Position numbers and translations under genes: made by a program. From Otis tarda (taxonomy: Eukaryota; Chordata; Aves; Otidiformes; Otididae): a stretch of DNA of 64,000 nucleotides. The stretch covers positions 75,461,785 to 75,525,784 of the forward strand of contig CM048555.1 of NCBI GenBank assembly GCA_026413225.1. Reading direction: 5' to 3'. A model generated the notes under the pieces. The model had not been told where the DNA came from. It searched no databases and saw only the letters and a list, made by a program, of their open reading frames with translations. Positions 18,167 through 38,420 of this stretch are shown here, piece by piece (the stretch's first letter is position 1; each line of letters opens with the position of its first letter).

Positions 18167-19088
18167 AACATGAGACATGATTATTATGGTCTGTCTAGTG
18201 ATGCTTTTGCAATGTCTTTATCTAACGTTTGTAATACTCTGAGTATCTAGTGTGTAGTCTTCTAACCTGAAAAGTATGTTAGTTCTCCTTCTTCAAAATA
18301 TCCTTACTCACTAGATGTACTCACTCACTTTTTTTCTCTCTGTTTTACTGGTAGTGTGTCAAAGGGAAATGCACACCTCCTGATACACGTGGCATGGAGT
18401 CATGCCCAAACAGCAATTTCAGTCACAGCTCTGAAATATGACAGTAAGGAAAGTGGAACAGAGAAGAGCTAAGGTCAGCGTAAATACCAAATGGTACCAC
18501 ACTCTTCTTAACTAGGTGGCATATTACAAACTGTATTTATTATATATAAATTATATTATATATAGATGGATACAAAATTTTAGAGCCTTAGATGACAGGA
18601 TTCTGTTAGGCATTTTAATGCTGAAAGGATGTTATTCAAAATGAAAGAAAATACTGGTCCCGAAAGTAGATTCTGTGCATTGAGAATGGTTGAGCTTCAG
18701 ATTAAATGAATTATCTTTTATTGCATCCATTTTTGAGGATTAATTTTATAGGTTTTTATTAAAGCCAGCTGGTCTGACAGGGGTAAGAGTAAGTCCTTGG
18801 CAGGATGTGTTCCCAGGCAGTAGTGTTTTACCATAAACAGGCCCAGCAGGCAAGCCCGTGTATTACACAGATGACTGCAGATTACGTGACATCTTCTGGC
18901 ATTTCAGATCTCCGGTTGCAAAAGGTGCAAACCTCCTGCTTTGTTTTGAACAAGGCGGTGTGAAACAGCCCAGATGTAACATTTCTGATCTTAGCGATGA
19001 TTTCAAGTGTATGGGAGCCATCTCTTTTTTTTATCCTCATCCAGTTGCTGTACAAAATGATATGGTTTGATACAAGTGTTTGCAATAG

Positions 19089-27964
<8,876 letters not shown>

Positions 27965-29717
27965 TAAGCATGCTGCAGGTGTAAAAGAAAGACCTTTTTA
28001 ATTCACAGGTAAGTATTGCAGGATAAATTAAAGACTTTCCTATTAATAAATGAAGTGGTTTTGGATTAGGCCCCAGCTATATTGTTTTCATAGTTATTAC
28101 ATTGAGGAGGATGATCTTGTTTTGCTAGTTGAAGTCAGTCATGCAGTGTGTAAATACATTTCCTTTTCTTATATTTTTGTGTGATTAGTAATATCTGAAA
28201 ATATATATTTTTTTTGTATATTCCTATAAAACCATTCTGATCATCTCTGGTGAGTGCAGTGGAAGTTTATGTTCCTTTTGCTGAAGGTAATGATACAGCA
28301 GTAGATTACAAGAAAGACTTTCAATAATAAATCATTGTTACATGGTTTTGTGGCCTCCAGACACACGAGAGAACAAATAACTCAGTAGTGAATACAGTGG
28401 AATAGCCTGTGGTGATTATGAAAATGATTAAAATAGTGTTTTCTAAATTACATGTTTAATTTTTAAGCAAAAGCATTTGAGAGACTTGATCTATGTATTC
28501 TCAATCAACTGTGAAAGCAGCTCTTTATTATTAATAGAAAGGGGCAATTTTTTAACATTTAATATGTACGTTCCTTAGTTACTTTGTTTGCTTGGGAGTC
28601 TTTCTCTCTGCTTTTATCCCTGGCAGCTGTTTTAACAGCAGATTTTTCCTAGTAGCCAGCTTCACACAATTTTTATTTATGAAAAACGTCTGCAATTTTT
28701 TATCTTCCAGTATGGTATTTACTCATAAGTAGGATGAAAGTGGCTGAAAAAGCTGCAAACAGCTGCTTCCCTCAGTGCCTTGAGGGAAGGGACAATGCAG
28801 TCCTTTCATTATTTTTTATACCTCTTTGTCCTAATCTTTCCACTGTCCTCCTTCATACATCTTTCTTATCTTTGTCCTTCTTTAGCAGAGCTCTCCCATA
28901 CTTTTAATAGATATAGGATTTTTTTTTTGGTGTTACCCCATCTGAGAATCCAGATATGCACTGCTGAGAAGTGAACTAAAGCTCTTGTGTCCCAGTGGCT
29001 TCTAACAGTCTCATCAGAAAGCGATGGAGGGGTGGCAGGGGGGAGTGTCACCACCCTCTGCCTTAATCTCCTTATCGGCAGCCGTAAGTTCACCAAAGGA
29101 GGAGAATTACTTTGATTTGATGAACATGCATATATCTCACATCATGTCAAGATGTTTATTTTTTGAAAGAGTCCCCATAACCCTAAATATCTGAAGAAGA
29201 GTGCTTTTATTTGCTTAAATGAAAAGTTCAAGCACATGTTTTCTTCCACGCAGCATGTGGTTTCATTGACTTCAGTCTGGAGTACGCAGGGTAGAGCTGA
29301 ACGCAGTTGGGGCTCGGAGGCAGGTGTTGCTGCACAGGGGGTAATAACTCCAGCTCTGGCATGGCGGTTAGGAACAGGGGTGCATGCCCAAATAAAATGC
29401 AGTTGTTTGTTCTGATTTTGGGGGGGTCACAAGTCAAGCAGAAGGAGGCTTCACTGCTGGAAATGGATTTTAACTTAGGAATATTTTGAGAGTTAATGAT
29501 TTACAAGGTAAAGACCATATGTATTTAATTTAAGCAGGATAAGCACAGAATTGAATGCCTTTTTTTAGATATTGTTTCAGTCAGTTTTTTCAACAAAGAA
29601 GATTCATCATAAATAAACTTTGACTTGACAGTTATTTTCAAATGCAACATGAAACTCATTTTGTGAATTTTGAGGGAGAAGTTAGTCACACAGCCAATAT
29701 ATTACAGCTTCTTTTGC

Positions 29718-29741
29718 GGGGGGGTGGGGGGGTGGGGTGGG
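29718..29741 (+). repeat. G-run array (G-quadruplex motif)
   Basis: Four G runs of 7, 7, 4 and 3 bases separated by single T. This exceeds the usual G3+N1-7 quadruplex consensus with the shortest possible loops. It lies on the sense strand of CTBP1. Confidence 0.9.
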
Positions 29742-31356
29742 TGATAGAATAGTGTTTGAGTGTGGGTGAAGGCAGTTATGATTTTGTGCAGTATAAAATA
29801 TGCGGAACTTGAAGCTCAGGCTTTGCAAAGAAATTGATTTCAGAAGCAGTGTTTGCTGATCCTTAATTCCTACCTGGATTAAGTGCAGGATTTGAATTGA
29901 TTGTTCAAAACAAATTTTTCTATCTCCTCGCAATCCAAGATTACGTTCAAGTAGCTGCGTTCTGGAGCCTTTCAGAGGCAGTATGATGTTTCAGATGTGC
30001 TAATGACTGTATCACAGTCATGTAATTGCATTAGAAGATAAGACCTGGGATAATAATTTATATGTTAAAAAATGCAAATAGCTCTTTCAGTGAACTAAAA
30101 CTAACGAGGCTGTTTTATTCTGGATATATCATTTACTTGTATTTTGATGTAGGATAGAACTCTTAAATTATCAGATGTTATTGCAAGCAAAGAACATTGA
30201 GCATTCATCAGCAGAATACAATCTGGATCTGAGTATCCTCATATTCTGTGGAAAGCAAAACATTTGCTATGTGAAATGCAAGACACTCTATAAACACAAA
30301 AGGTCAAGCAAACGAGACCTGTCCCATTAGTAAAGATTAACGATATTCCTGAGAGGGAACTATTTGTAGTAATCTTGGTGAAGCAACATAATATACCCTG
30401 CTTTTGTGTTATTACTGTGTGTTTGTTACTGAGCTGCCTGTTAAATAACCCCCTGCCATTTCCTCTGGCACAGAGCGTGCAGGTTATAGGCAAAGTAAAA
30501 TTCAGCAGCCTGTAAACAGTGATTGTGCCATTTATAGATGTGTTGACATATCTTTCTGCCTTCTAACAGGTAGAAGATGAGAATTTCCAGGTACTGAAGA
30601 GCTACTTGGGTGATAATAGTTAGGTGTTGGTAATTCAGGAGTTATTTCATGTTGAGGTATTTCACTGGTGATTTTCAGGCTCTGTGATGTAAGATAACAG
30701 CATGCACTTAAAAATTTAACCTCTTTTGGGACAGACTCAGTTTCTTGAACAGAGCTTAGCATAGTGAGTTCAAGGTGCTTCTGTAGTTTAAAAAATACAG
30801 GAGATTAACATAGGAATTAAAGTTGCCTTTCAGTTGTAATTAAGAGGGCTACTGTATTTTTCTTGGTAATTAAGACTGTGGGGGAAGGGAAAGGAAGAGT
30901 ATAAAGTCGCAGAGGAGGTGTAACTGATCTCTCGCTTCTGCTTTCCAAAAATTAAATTGGGTGGACATTTTACTTGGAAAATGTTTCAACTTACTGCTGC
31001 CAGAGGAGGAAGACTGGGAGCAACTTTACGAAGTGCTGGAGGGAATGTATTTGCTGGTTAAGAATAGAAAAGTAGTAAATAGCAACCTAAGGGAAGGTTA
31101 TGTGGGATGGAAATGCCCACCTGTAGAGGCTGTTGAGTTTATATGTTCTCCTTTCAGAGATACAATTTGAACACTGATGACTGAATTTAAAAGGGACAAA
31201 AATTTTGACAAGCGAATGGCAAAATAGGGTTAGGAGTTGTCAAGCAAAATACAGTTTCTGTAAAGGGGTGTGTTGTCTGTATTTTGGCTACTGCCACTGT
31301 GTAGCTTTAGGACAAGAGAAACAATTGTAGAGCTTTTGGATGTTACTAAAATGTAA

Positions 31357-31969
31357 CAGCAGTGTGCCCAGGTAGCCAAGAGGTCCAATGGTATCCTGGG
31401 TTGTATCAGGAATAATGTGGGCAGCAGGAGTAGGGAAGTGATTGTGCCCCTGCACTCGGCACTGGTGAGGCTGCATCTCAAAAACTGTGTTCAGGTTTGG
31501 GCCCCTCACTACAGGAAGGACATTGAGGTGCTGGAGTGTGTCCGGAGAAGGGCAACGAAGCTGATGAAGGGTGAGGAGCAGCTGAGGGAAGTGGGGTTGT
31601 TTAGCCTGGAGAAAAGGAGGCTGAGGGAAGGGAGACCTTACCACTCTGAAAGGAGGTTGTAGCCAGGTAGGTGTTGGTCTCTTCTCCCAAGTAACAAGCG
31701 ATAGGAAGAGAGGCAATGGCCTCAAGTTGCACCATGGGAGGTTTACATTGGATATTAGGAAAAATTTCTTCACTAAAGGGTTGTCAAGCATTGGAACAGG
31801 CTGCCCAGGGAAGTGGTTGAGACACCATCCCTGGGGGTGTTTAAAAGCTGTGTAGATGTGGAACTTAGGGACGTGGTTTGATGGTGGACTTGGCAGTGCT
31901 AGGTTAACAGTTGGACTCGATCTTAAATGTCTTTTTGAGCCTAAAGGATTCTATGATTGTGTGATTCTA
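31357..31969 (+). mobile_element. CR1 LINE, 5'-truncated, 3' end intact
   Basis: It begins agtgtgcccaggtagccaag and continues with the classic CR1 ORF2 end and 3' UTR. Readable in sequence order are gcactggtgaggctgcatct, aggacattgaggtgctggag, ggagaagggcaacgaagctg, cactggaacaggctgcccag-like sequence, and the octamer end ggattctatgattgtgtgattct. It is same-sense with CTBP1. The ORF2 remnant is broken by small deletions and stops, so it cannot encode an active reverse transcriptase. It lies in the last CTBP1 intron, about 2.2 kb before the terminal exon. Confidence 0.95.
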
Positions 31970-34053
31970 GAAGTCGGTAGGAAGCCTGTGTCTGAGGAGA
32001 GGTGCTGGCAGGTAGAGTCCCAATTAGTGTAATTTGGCGTCCAAGGGGAGTATTTTATATACAGAAAGAATATCTGGAGTCAAATCAGAATTACAGATGT
32101 GTAGTTTGAACTGCTTAATGTGCTCATAAGGTAACTGTTAATGCTCCTGATCCACCACTGTCCATTTTCATGAGGCTCTGGCTTCTTCCTGAGGGAAACA
32201 CAGTTGTAGAATTTGCGCTTGATTTCTCCCAGCTTCAGTGTGTTGATGCTCAGGGAATATGTTGTTAAAAAGCAGAGATTCTGTGTTGGGCTTTTAAATG
32301 GAAGTTTTTGTCATGTCATGCTGTGTTTTTTGGGGAGCACGTAACAGTGCAGAGTAACAGATAAGCTGTTTCAAAATTAAATTTGAATAAGTAAACTAGT
32401 ACTCAGTCTGACAGTTTTGATGGAAATTGAAGCAAATTTGATTAATAAGATTCAAATTGAGATACTGAAACAAGCAACTAATTCCATTAGCAACTGTAAA
32501 TTAATTCTAAGGAACCTCTCTGGAGAAGGAATTAGCATAGGAAGCCCTGTAAATATGTGTGCAATTGGGAACAAAGTTCTCTGGCTTACAGGTGGTGTGA
32601 TCTGTCACATACTGGTTATCCCTCCCAGATTACGGTCAGTGGTATGGTCTGTAGGAATCATTCCCAGGATGACAAGCTCAGTGCATGATGTCTTCGCCAT
32701 CCCTGTGCCGTGTTGGATGGTCACGCTGAGTCTCTCTGGTGCAATGTTTGCAAAAAGCAGTTCCCGTAATGTTTCTGTAGTGGGAGAAAAAAGAACAAGT
32801 AAATGTGCTTTCATCCAGCTTTTTCCTCCTCTGACTTTTGCATAACTTCTGCACTAAGTTTCTGTCAGTTTGAGGGAACTTGGAATGAGCAGCACAAACA
32901 TGCATTGCTGTAGAAAGGACGCTACTGAAACGGGGTGAAATTCCCTGAGGCATTCAGCATTGAACTCTGATGAGAAGAAAATCACCAGCAGAATAATGTG
33001 GTATTTGACAAAGCTTGACAAGACTACAAGTGCCTTTTCTGTCATTTGGTTCTAAGTAAATACTAAGGTAGCAAATGCCACAGTGAGTAAGTGGTAGATT
33101 TGTGTGTTTAGGGTTTTACATGGATAACGCTCTCACTAGGATCCTTGGGTGAGCAGAATACAGCTGTAGAGAACGAGGAGTGAGTGTGTAGCTTTATGGT
33201 GGGGGAAGAAAGGGGACAATGCAAGTGGCCAACGTGAGATAACTTGGATATTGATATTGAAGTACTCAGCTAGAGAGAAAACGCTGTTTACATACAGGAG
33301 TGTGAAATACTTGTGTTCATCGATTACATCTGAACTTTGGGACTGAAGCAGTGGATTTGCAAAACTTTTCTTAGCTGCCTGATCATATCAGAGCCATCAT
33401 AAAATCAGGCTGAATCAGAGGATGATTTTTTTTGTTGAATTCATAAAATATTTTGGCCTTGATGTTCATCCACAAAGAGTAATGTATCTTTAAAACCATC
33501 CGTGGTGTTTTGTGTTTGCATCTCTCTTTTTTTTGCAGTCTGTCTAAAGCACTTGTCCTCTGTATAACTAGCTCTGGTTCTCTTTCAGAGAAGTTCAGTG
33601 ACAAGTTTGATGCTGAAAATGTTACTCAGCAGCAGTAGGCTTGGATTTGTCATCTTAAGAGTGTGTGGGTGTGATTGCTTTTTTGAGGGGCTATCAGAAA
33701 TCTACAACTGCAAAACAGATTTAAAGAAATATTTTTTTCAAACCACAACGATGAAATTTCAAAATTTCTATATGAGAATGAAGGAGGAAAAAAAAAAAAA
33801 AAATCCCCAAGGATGAACTTGAGGAAAAGTCATAGAGGACAGTTATGACAGACAGGTATTGTGCGGACCTAGTCCGGATTACTCCTTGTTGAGGTGTACT
33901 TTGAGAGGAGCAGTACTTCCAGGTTGTTTCCTTTGCTATACTGTCACTCATGCTGTTTAATCTGAAATATGAAGAAACAACCTAGCGAACCATTATTTCT
34001 CAGTTAGGTAAAATGCAGCATCTTTTGCTTTATTTACCAGCATCTGCGTTTGA

Positions 34054-34383
<330 letters not shown>

Positions 34384-34433
34384 CCTATGAAAACAGCATT
34401 CCCAACATCGGAGATTTCAACTTCAGCGTATGG

Positions 34434-34462
34434 AAAACAAACAAACAAAACAAAACAAAACC
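34434..34462 (+). repeat. AAAC-type simple repeat in 3' UTR
   Basis: Runs of AAAC/AAAAC about 50 nt after the stop codon. Confidence 0.85.
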
Positions 34463-34727
34463 CTGGATTTTGATTAAAGGCAAAACCATGAACTCACAGG
34501 AGGAGACGATCATTGTTTTAGAAACTGGTCCAATATACAGTATAAAAAGGAAAAGGTGGGAGACAAAAAGAAGATTGGAAACATTTTTTCCTCCGTATAA
34601 ATTGTAGTTTGTCCCTGTCCAGTGGACTGATTCACTGTTTCTGTGTCCTATGGGTTCTTTGTTAAGCAAGAGAAGTTAGTAGTTAATTATATCATGAATG
34701 TACTTGTCTGTGTACAGTTTTTAGAAC

Positions 34728-34733
34728 ATTAAA
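34728..34733 (+). terminator. CTBP1: Proximal poly(A) signal ATTAAA of CTBP1
   Basis: ATTAAA is followed within 5-20 nt by a GT-rich element (gggtttgtttgctt). It is a plausible weaker, proximal cleavage signal about 345 nt after the stop codon. Confidence 0.5.
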
Positions 34734-35041
34734 AAGGGTTTGTTTGCTTAGCTGTCAACAAGGAAAAACATAAGGGAGGCATTCAGCAAACCAATTTTGA
34801 GATTAAAAATCTTTTCTTTTGTATTTTAAAACATGCCCAAAAATGAGGCAGTTGGCAAACTTCTCAGGACAATGAATTTTTCCCATTTTTCTTTCTACGC
34901 CACACAGTGCATTGTTTTTTCTACCTGCTTGTCTTATTTTTTAGAGTAATTTAGTAAACAGAAGAAAAACAGTTTCTCCTAATTTTGGCATGAATTCCCT
35001 TATTTCAAAATGAAGACAACCTTGCAAAGAGATTTTGAGGA

Positions 35042-35047
35042 AATAAA
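35042..35047 (+). terminator. CTBP1: Main candidate poly(A) signal AATAAA of CTBP1
   Basis: Canonical AATAAA with a GT/T-rich downstream element beginning about 25 nt later (gttgtgctttttgt). It is the best signal and spacing in the region. Confidence 0.7.
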
Positions 35048-35258
35048 AGAAAAAGGTTTTGTATAAACAAGCGTTGTGCTTTTTGTCACCAGTTAAAGTA
35101 TATATTATTGGTGGTATGCGAAAAAGGCACTAGACTACTGAAAAGTAGCAGCATTTCATTGCCTACATTGATTCCTTCCTGGTAATGTGGTAGGCTAGCA
35201 ATATTTTGGTTAAAATCATGTTTGTGACTGTAACCATTTGTATGAATTATTTTAAAGA

Positions 35259-35264
35259 AATAAA
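35259..35264 (+). terminator. CTBP1: Distal poly(A) signal AATAAA
   Basis: Canonical hexamer about 215 nt after the main one, with a weak T/GT-rich downstream region. A further AATAAA lies at 35432-35437 inside an A-rich run and is less convincing. Confidence 0.4.
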
Positions 35265-35641
35265 AATCCCAGACAAATATCATATGTGTAAAAATTTTTA
35301 TTTCTAGTAACTGTTTATTCAACTTTTATTAGGTTTCTTAGCTGTAATTTTTAAACAGATGCTGTCAAGTATTTCATTTCTAGCTTTACTTTGCTCTCTG
35401 TTGTTTGTAATACTGTCTTGGAAGCTTAAAAAATAAAAAAAAAAAAATTCTTTCCATACCATTTTTCCCTTTACATTTCGTAAATGTTGATCTTTTTTCC
35501 TGTGTTTCTAATGGAGTTTGAAATTAAGATGGATTTTGATTTGTACACCGGCATCATCAGCTACAATATGGTAACAGCATTTATGCCACCACTGTGGGCA
35601 GAGCAGAGGAGGTACAACAGCAACACAACAGTAATAATAAT

Positions 35642-35647
35642 AATAAA
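35642..35647 (+). terminator. CTBP1: Most distal poly(A) signal AATAAA
   Basis: The hexamer sits at the end of a short TAA repeat (35632-35646) and is followed by tgttttatttgctttt. If used, the 3' UTR would be about 1.28 kb. Confidence 0.4.
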
Positions 35648-36544
35648 CGTCTTTTGCCGAAGTCCAACATGAGAAGTGTCCATTGTTTTATTTGCTTTTA
35701 TGATGATGGAAGTGTGCAGCAGGATGTAATCGTGTTTGCTATGTTGAAGGAGTTTGTTTCTTTGAACAGAGGCAGAAGTGATTTTTTTCAAGGCAGGCTG
35801 GATTTCAGCTAGAAGCTCTTGGGCTTTTCTTGTGCTCCTGGAGAAGATGCCCTTCATCCCTATGCAGTTTAAAACAGCAAGACAAAAGTTGAGCTGGCAC
35901 GAGAAGGAAATCTGGAATGGGAAACAGTGAACCTGGACATAAACCACCTCGGTAGTCTCTTATCTATTTGTTCGCTGTTAATCTGAGCTCGTAACTGTGC
36001 ACCGAAGGTTAGCGAGCTGTTTTTGTGGGATCTATGAAAGATTGTTGTCCCCCGTTCCTGCAGATCTGCAGAGCGGCCTCCGCTTCTGTTAGGGAAATGT
36101 TAGGAGGCTGCAAACCAGGAAAGAATGAAACTTATGGGTCTGTACCCAAGAAGCACTATATAAAGTGAAATTTTGTCTCCATGGAAGTGTGGAAGGTTTT
36201 TGCTTTGAATATTTAGAGCCAAAAATGTCATCCATTACAATTCATTCATTTGATGGTAAAACCATTCCTATTTCCTCTATGAAATAGAAAACAGCCCTAA
36301 AGTTTCAAGTTAGCCCAGCAAAGACACTTCTAACAGCTTTGCGGCCAAAAACTTAAAAAAAAACCAAATGCAGTTGAAGTAGGATTTCATATTTCATTGA
36401 TAATTCATGTTTTAAGATGCTTCTTTGTCAGGCTGAAGATGTTTCTTTAACATACATAAAATAAACATTTGACATCTGGCTGTGAAGAATTGCTGACGCT
36501 TTCATTTGCAACAAAATTTCCCGAGGAAAACAGAGAGGGGTCTT

Positions 36545-36590
36545 GGTTTTTTGTTTTTGTTTGTTTGTTTGTTTTTTGGTTTTTTTTTTC
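36545..36590. repeat. GTTT/T-rich simple repeat
   Basis: Several GTTT units followed by a T run. Confidence 0.85.
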
Positions 36591-37024
36591 CTTCTCTAGC
36601 ATTAGTTTGGACGTGGCTTGTGTAAGTAGGCTTTGTTTCCAGTGAATCAATAAACTGACGAACTGGAAATGAAGGCGCCGGTATTTGTTGCGTGTGCTTC
36701 TGGGGCTCAGTTCTGAGGCGTGCTGTCTTTCTACTGTGTATTTTTGAGCTGTCATCTGTGCTTGCTCAGGCACAAACTTTCTGGATTTGAGCCTGAAATA
36801 CTGCACTGATGGGTACGATAGGGCATTGCCACTGTGGTGGTGACACGTTCAATATTTTTATGTTAGCGCTTGAAATACATGTCGGTCTGACTGCTGGAGA
36901 GTAATCCAGTTTCCTGCTTCTGTTGGAGCGGAAGGGAAAAGCCATCCAGGCAGTGACAAGACCAATGGGTACTGACTTCTGGGTTACAGTCTGGAAAGCT
37001 GAATTAAAAAATAATAATAAAAAA

Positions 37025-37260
37025 AAGATTTTGGAATAGATGACTAATTGGAAAATTGTACCATAATAAACAAAGGCTATTGTGCCAGACTAACCTTCTA
37101 TCTTTTGTGACTGCTTTTGCTGGGTAGTGGAAATGTGATTAGATTTCCTCCGTCTGGTAAAGGATGTGCTAAATAAAGTTTAGACAGAAGAAAATGCAGT
37201 TAGTGGGAAAATACAAAGTGGGGAACGCGATGGCAGAGAGGGCTACAGGAGATGACCTGA
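37025..37260 (+). mobile_element. Probable old CR1-type LINE fragment (reverse-transcriptase region)
   Basis: The segment gatgactaattggaaaattg, ataataaacaaaggctattg, tgccagactaaccttctatc resembles the ancient CR1 ORF2 stretch that encodes a C-Q-T-N-L-like motif upstream of the reverse-transcriptase aspartates. It is mutated by stops and small indels. The call is from remembered pattern only, with approximate ends. Confidence 0.45.
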
Positions 37261-37966
37261 GGCAGCGTTGAAAGGTGAAAGAAGTGATCAAAGTGCCTGC
37301 CTCAAACAGTCGGGGTGGTTTTTTGGTGGTGTTATTTGAATTAAGGATCTTGGCCAAGAAGGAGGGCAACCATACTGAAACTGCTGCTGGCTTGATGGTT
37401 GTAGGCATCGCTGGTACGCAGGAGGCTCTGGGGCCCGCACAAGAATTGGACGATATCAAAGAATGGGCTGTTAGAAGTGGAAAGATAGCAGTTGTGCAAA
37501 TGCGAAGTCAGGTAGTTGCAAGTCAGAACAAACGCTTGTCAGAAAAAGGAGCCGTAAGTGTTTTTCCCTGGTAGGACTGATGATTGATTGCCGCTGTGGG
37601 GCAGCCATGGAAAAGAGCAGTACGATGGCAGGTGGTAGTTTCGGTGGGGATGAGAAGGGATCAGAGAGGCTACGCAGGGCCTGAATCATTTAATGTGTAG
37701 TTTTGGTCATGCGTTTTCAAAAGGGTGAGCTCGAGCTGAAGTCATAGCAAAGGCTGGCTCCCAGAACAGCTGAAGGTGTGGAGGCCTTGTCATGTGAGAG
37801 GAAACTGGAGTAACTTGGAGGTCCCTGGACAGGTTTCCAGTTGGGGTAACTGGGAGTCAGTCCTGAAGTCCGTGCAACTTGGGCTGGGTTTTTTGTTTTA
37901 TTTTTGTATTTGGGCTTTTGTGGCTTTTCGGGTTTGTTGGTTTTTTTTGGTTTTTTTTTTTTTTTT

Positions 37967-38377
37967 AATAACTTTATTTTTGCACTCCAAAATGTGAGAA
38001 CATTGTTTAAAGGTCATGCAAGGTTGCTACCAAACCGACAACTGGAGGCCTTCTCCATTCAGCGTAAAACATTTCAGCTTCCTTTATAACAAGCCTCAAG
38101 GCTTTTTCCTTTACTGTGTTCTTTTGAGAAAATGCCCTATTATTTTCTTGTCCAGCCTTCCACCTCCAATGATTAAGGCTGGCTTTCCAAATGACTGTGA
38201 CTGCTGTAGTCTGGCTGTTACCAGCTTACTCCTTGCCTCCGACCGAAGGATTTTCTTCTCCCCTTGTTTAATCTCAGTGGATGTTTCAATAATGTCACTT
38301 GTTCTGCTTGAAGGAGAAGGCAGCACTGCCACTATTTCTTTTCTTCTGGTCACAGCAACCTTTCTACCTTTCATAAA
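37967..38377 (-). other. Candidate minus-strand terminal exon, convergent to CTBP1
   Basis: Read on the minus strand, the sequence shows actgatgac (branch-point-like), then a very long T-rich tract and TAG at 38380-38378. An open frame starts TTT-ATG at 38377/38374 and runs 87 codons to a stop at 38111-38113. About 130 nt of untranslated sequence and an AATAAA at 37978-37973 follow. The peptide is hydrophilic (starts MKGRKVAVTRRKEIVAV, ends IIGHFLKRTQ) and I do not recognise it. A genomic A run (37966-37951 on the minus strand) follows the signal by 6 nt, which could instead mean a processed retrocopy. Upstream exons are not established. Confidence 0.35.
37973..37978 (-). terminator. Poly(A) signal of candidate minus-strand unit
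   Basis: AATAAA on the minus strand (TTTATT on +), followed after 6 nt by an A16 run. Confidence 0.4.
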
Positions 38378-38379
38378 CT

Positions 38380-38420
38380 AAAAAAAAAAAAAAAAAAAGG
38401 AGAAAAAAAGGGGAAAAAAA
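38380..38420. repeat. A/G-rich run (pyrimidine tract on minus strand)
   Basis: A19 followed by ggag and further A7/G4 blocks. On the minus strand it forms an uncommonly long polypyrimidine tract directly before TAG. Confidence 0.85.

Larger units (their letters stand above)
34384..35070 (+). other. CTBP1: CTBP1 3' UTR (to first strong poly(A) cluster)
   Basis: Noncoding sequence after the TAG. It includes an A/C-rich run at 34434-34462 (AAAC-type repeats). It also has an ATTAAA at 34728-34733 followed by a GT-rich stretch, and an AATAAA at 35042-35047 followed by gcgttgtgctttttgt at about 35071. The second arrangement is a textbook cleavage site and probably marks the main end near 35065. 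The boundary is inferred from motifs, not from transcripts. Confidence 0.75.
35071..37020. other. Distal 3' UTR / intergenic, no gene
   Basis: It contains the alternative CTBP1 poly(A) signals (35259, 35432, 35642), a TAA microsatellite (35632-35646) and a GTTT/T-rich run (36545-36590). Short frames here, such as 35561-35947 minus, show no recognisable product. Confidence 0.7.
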
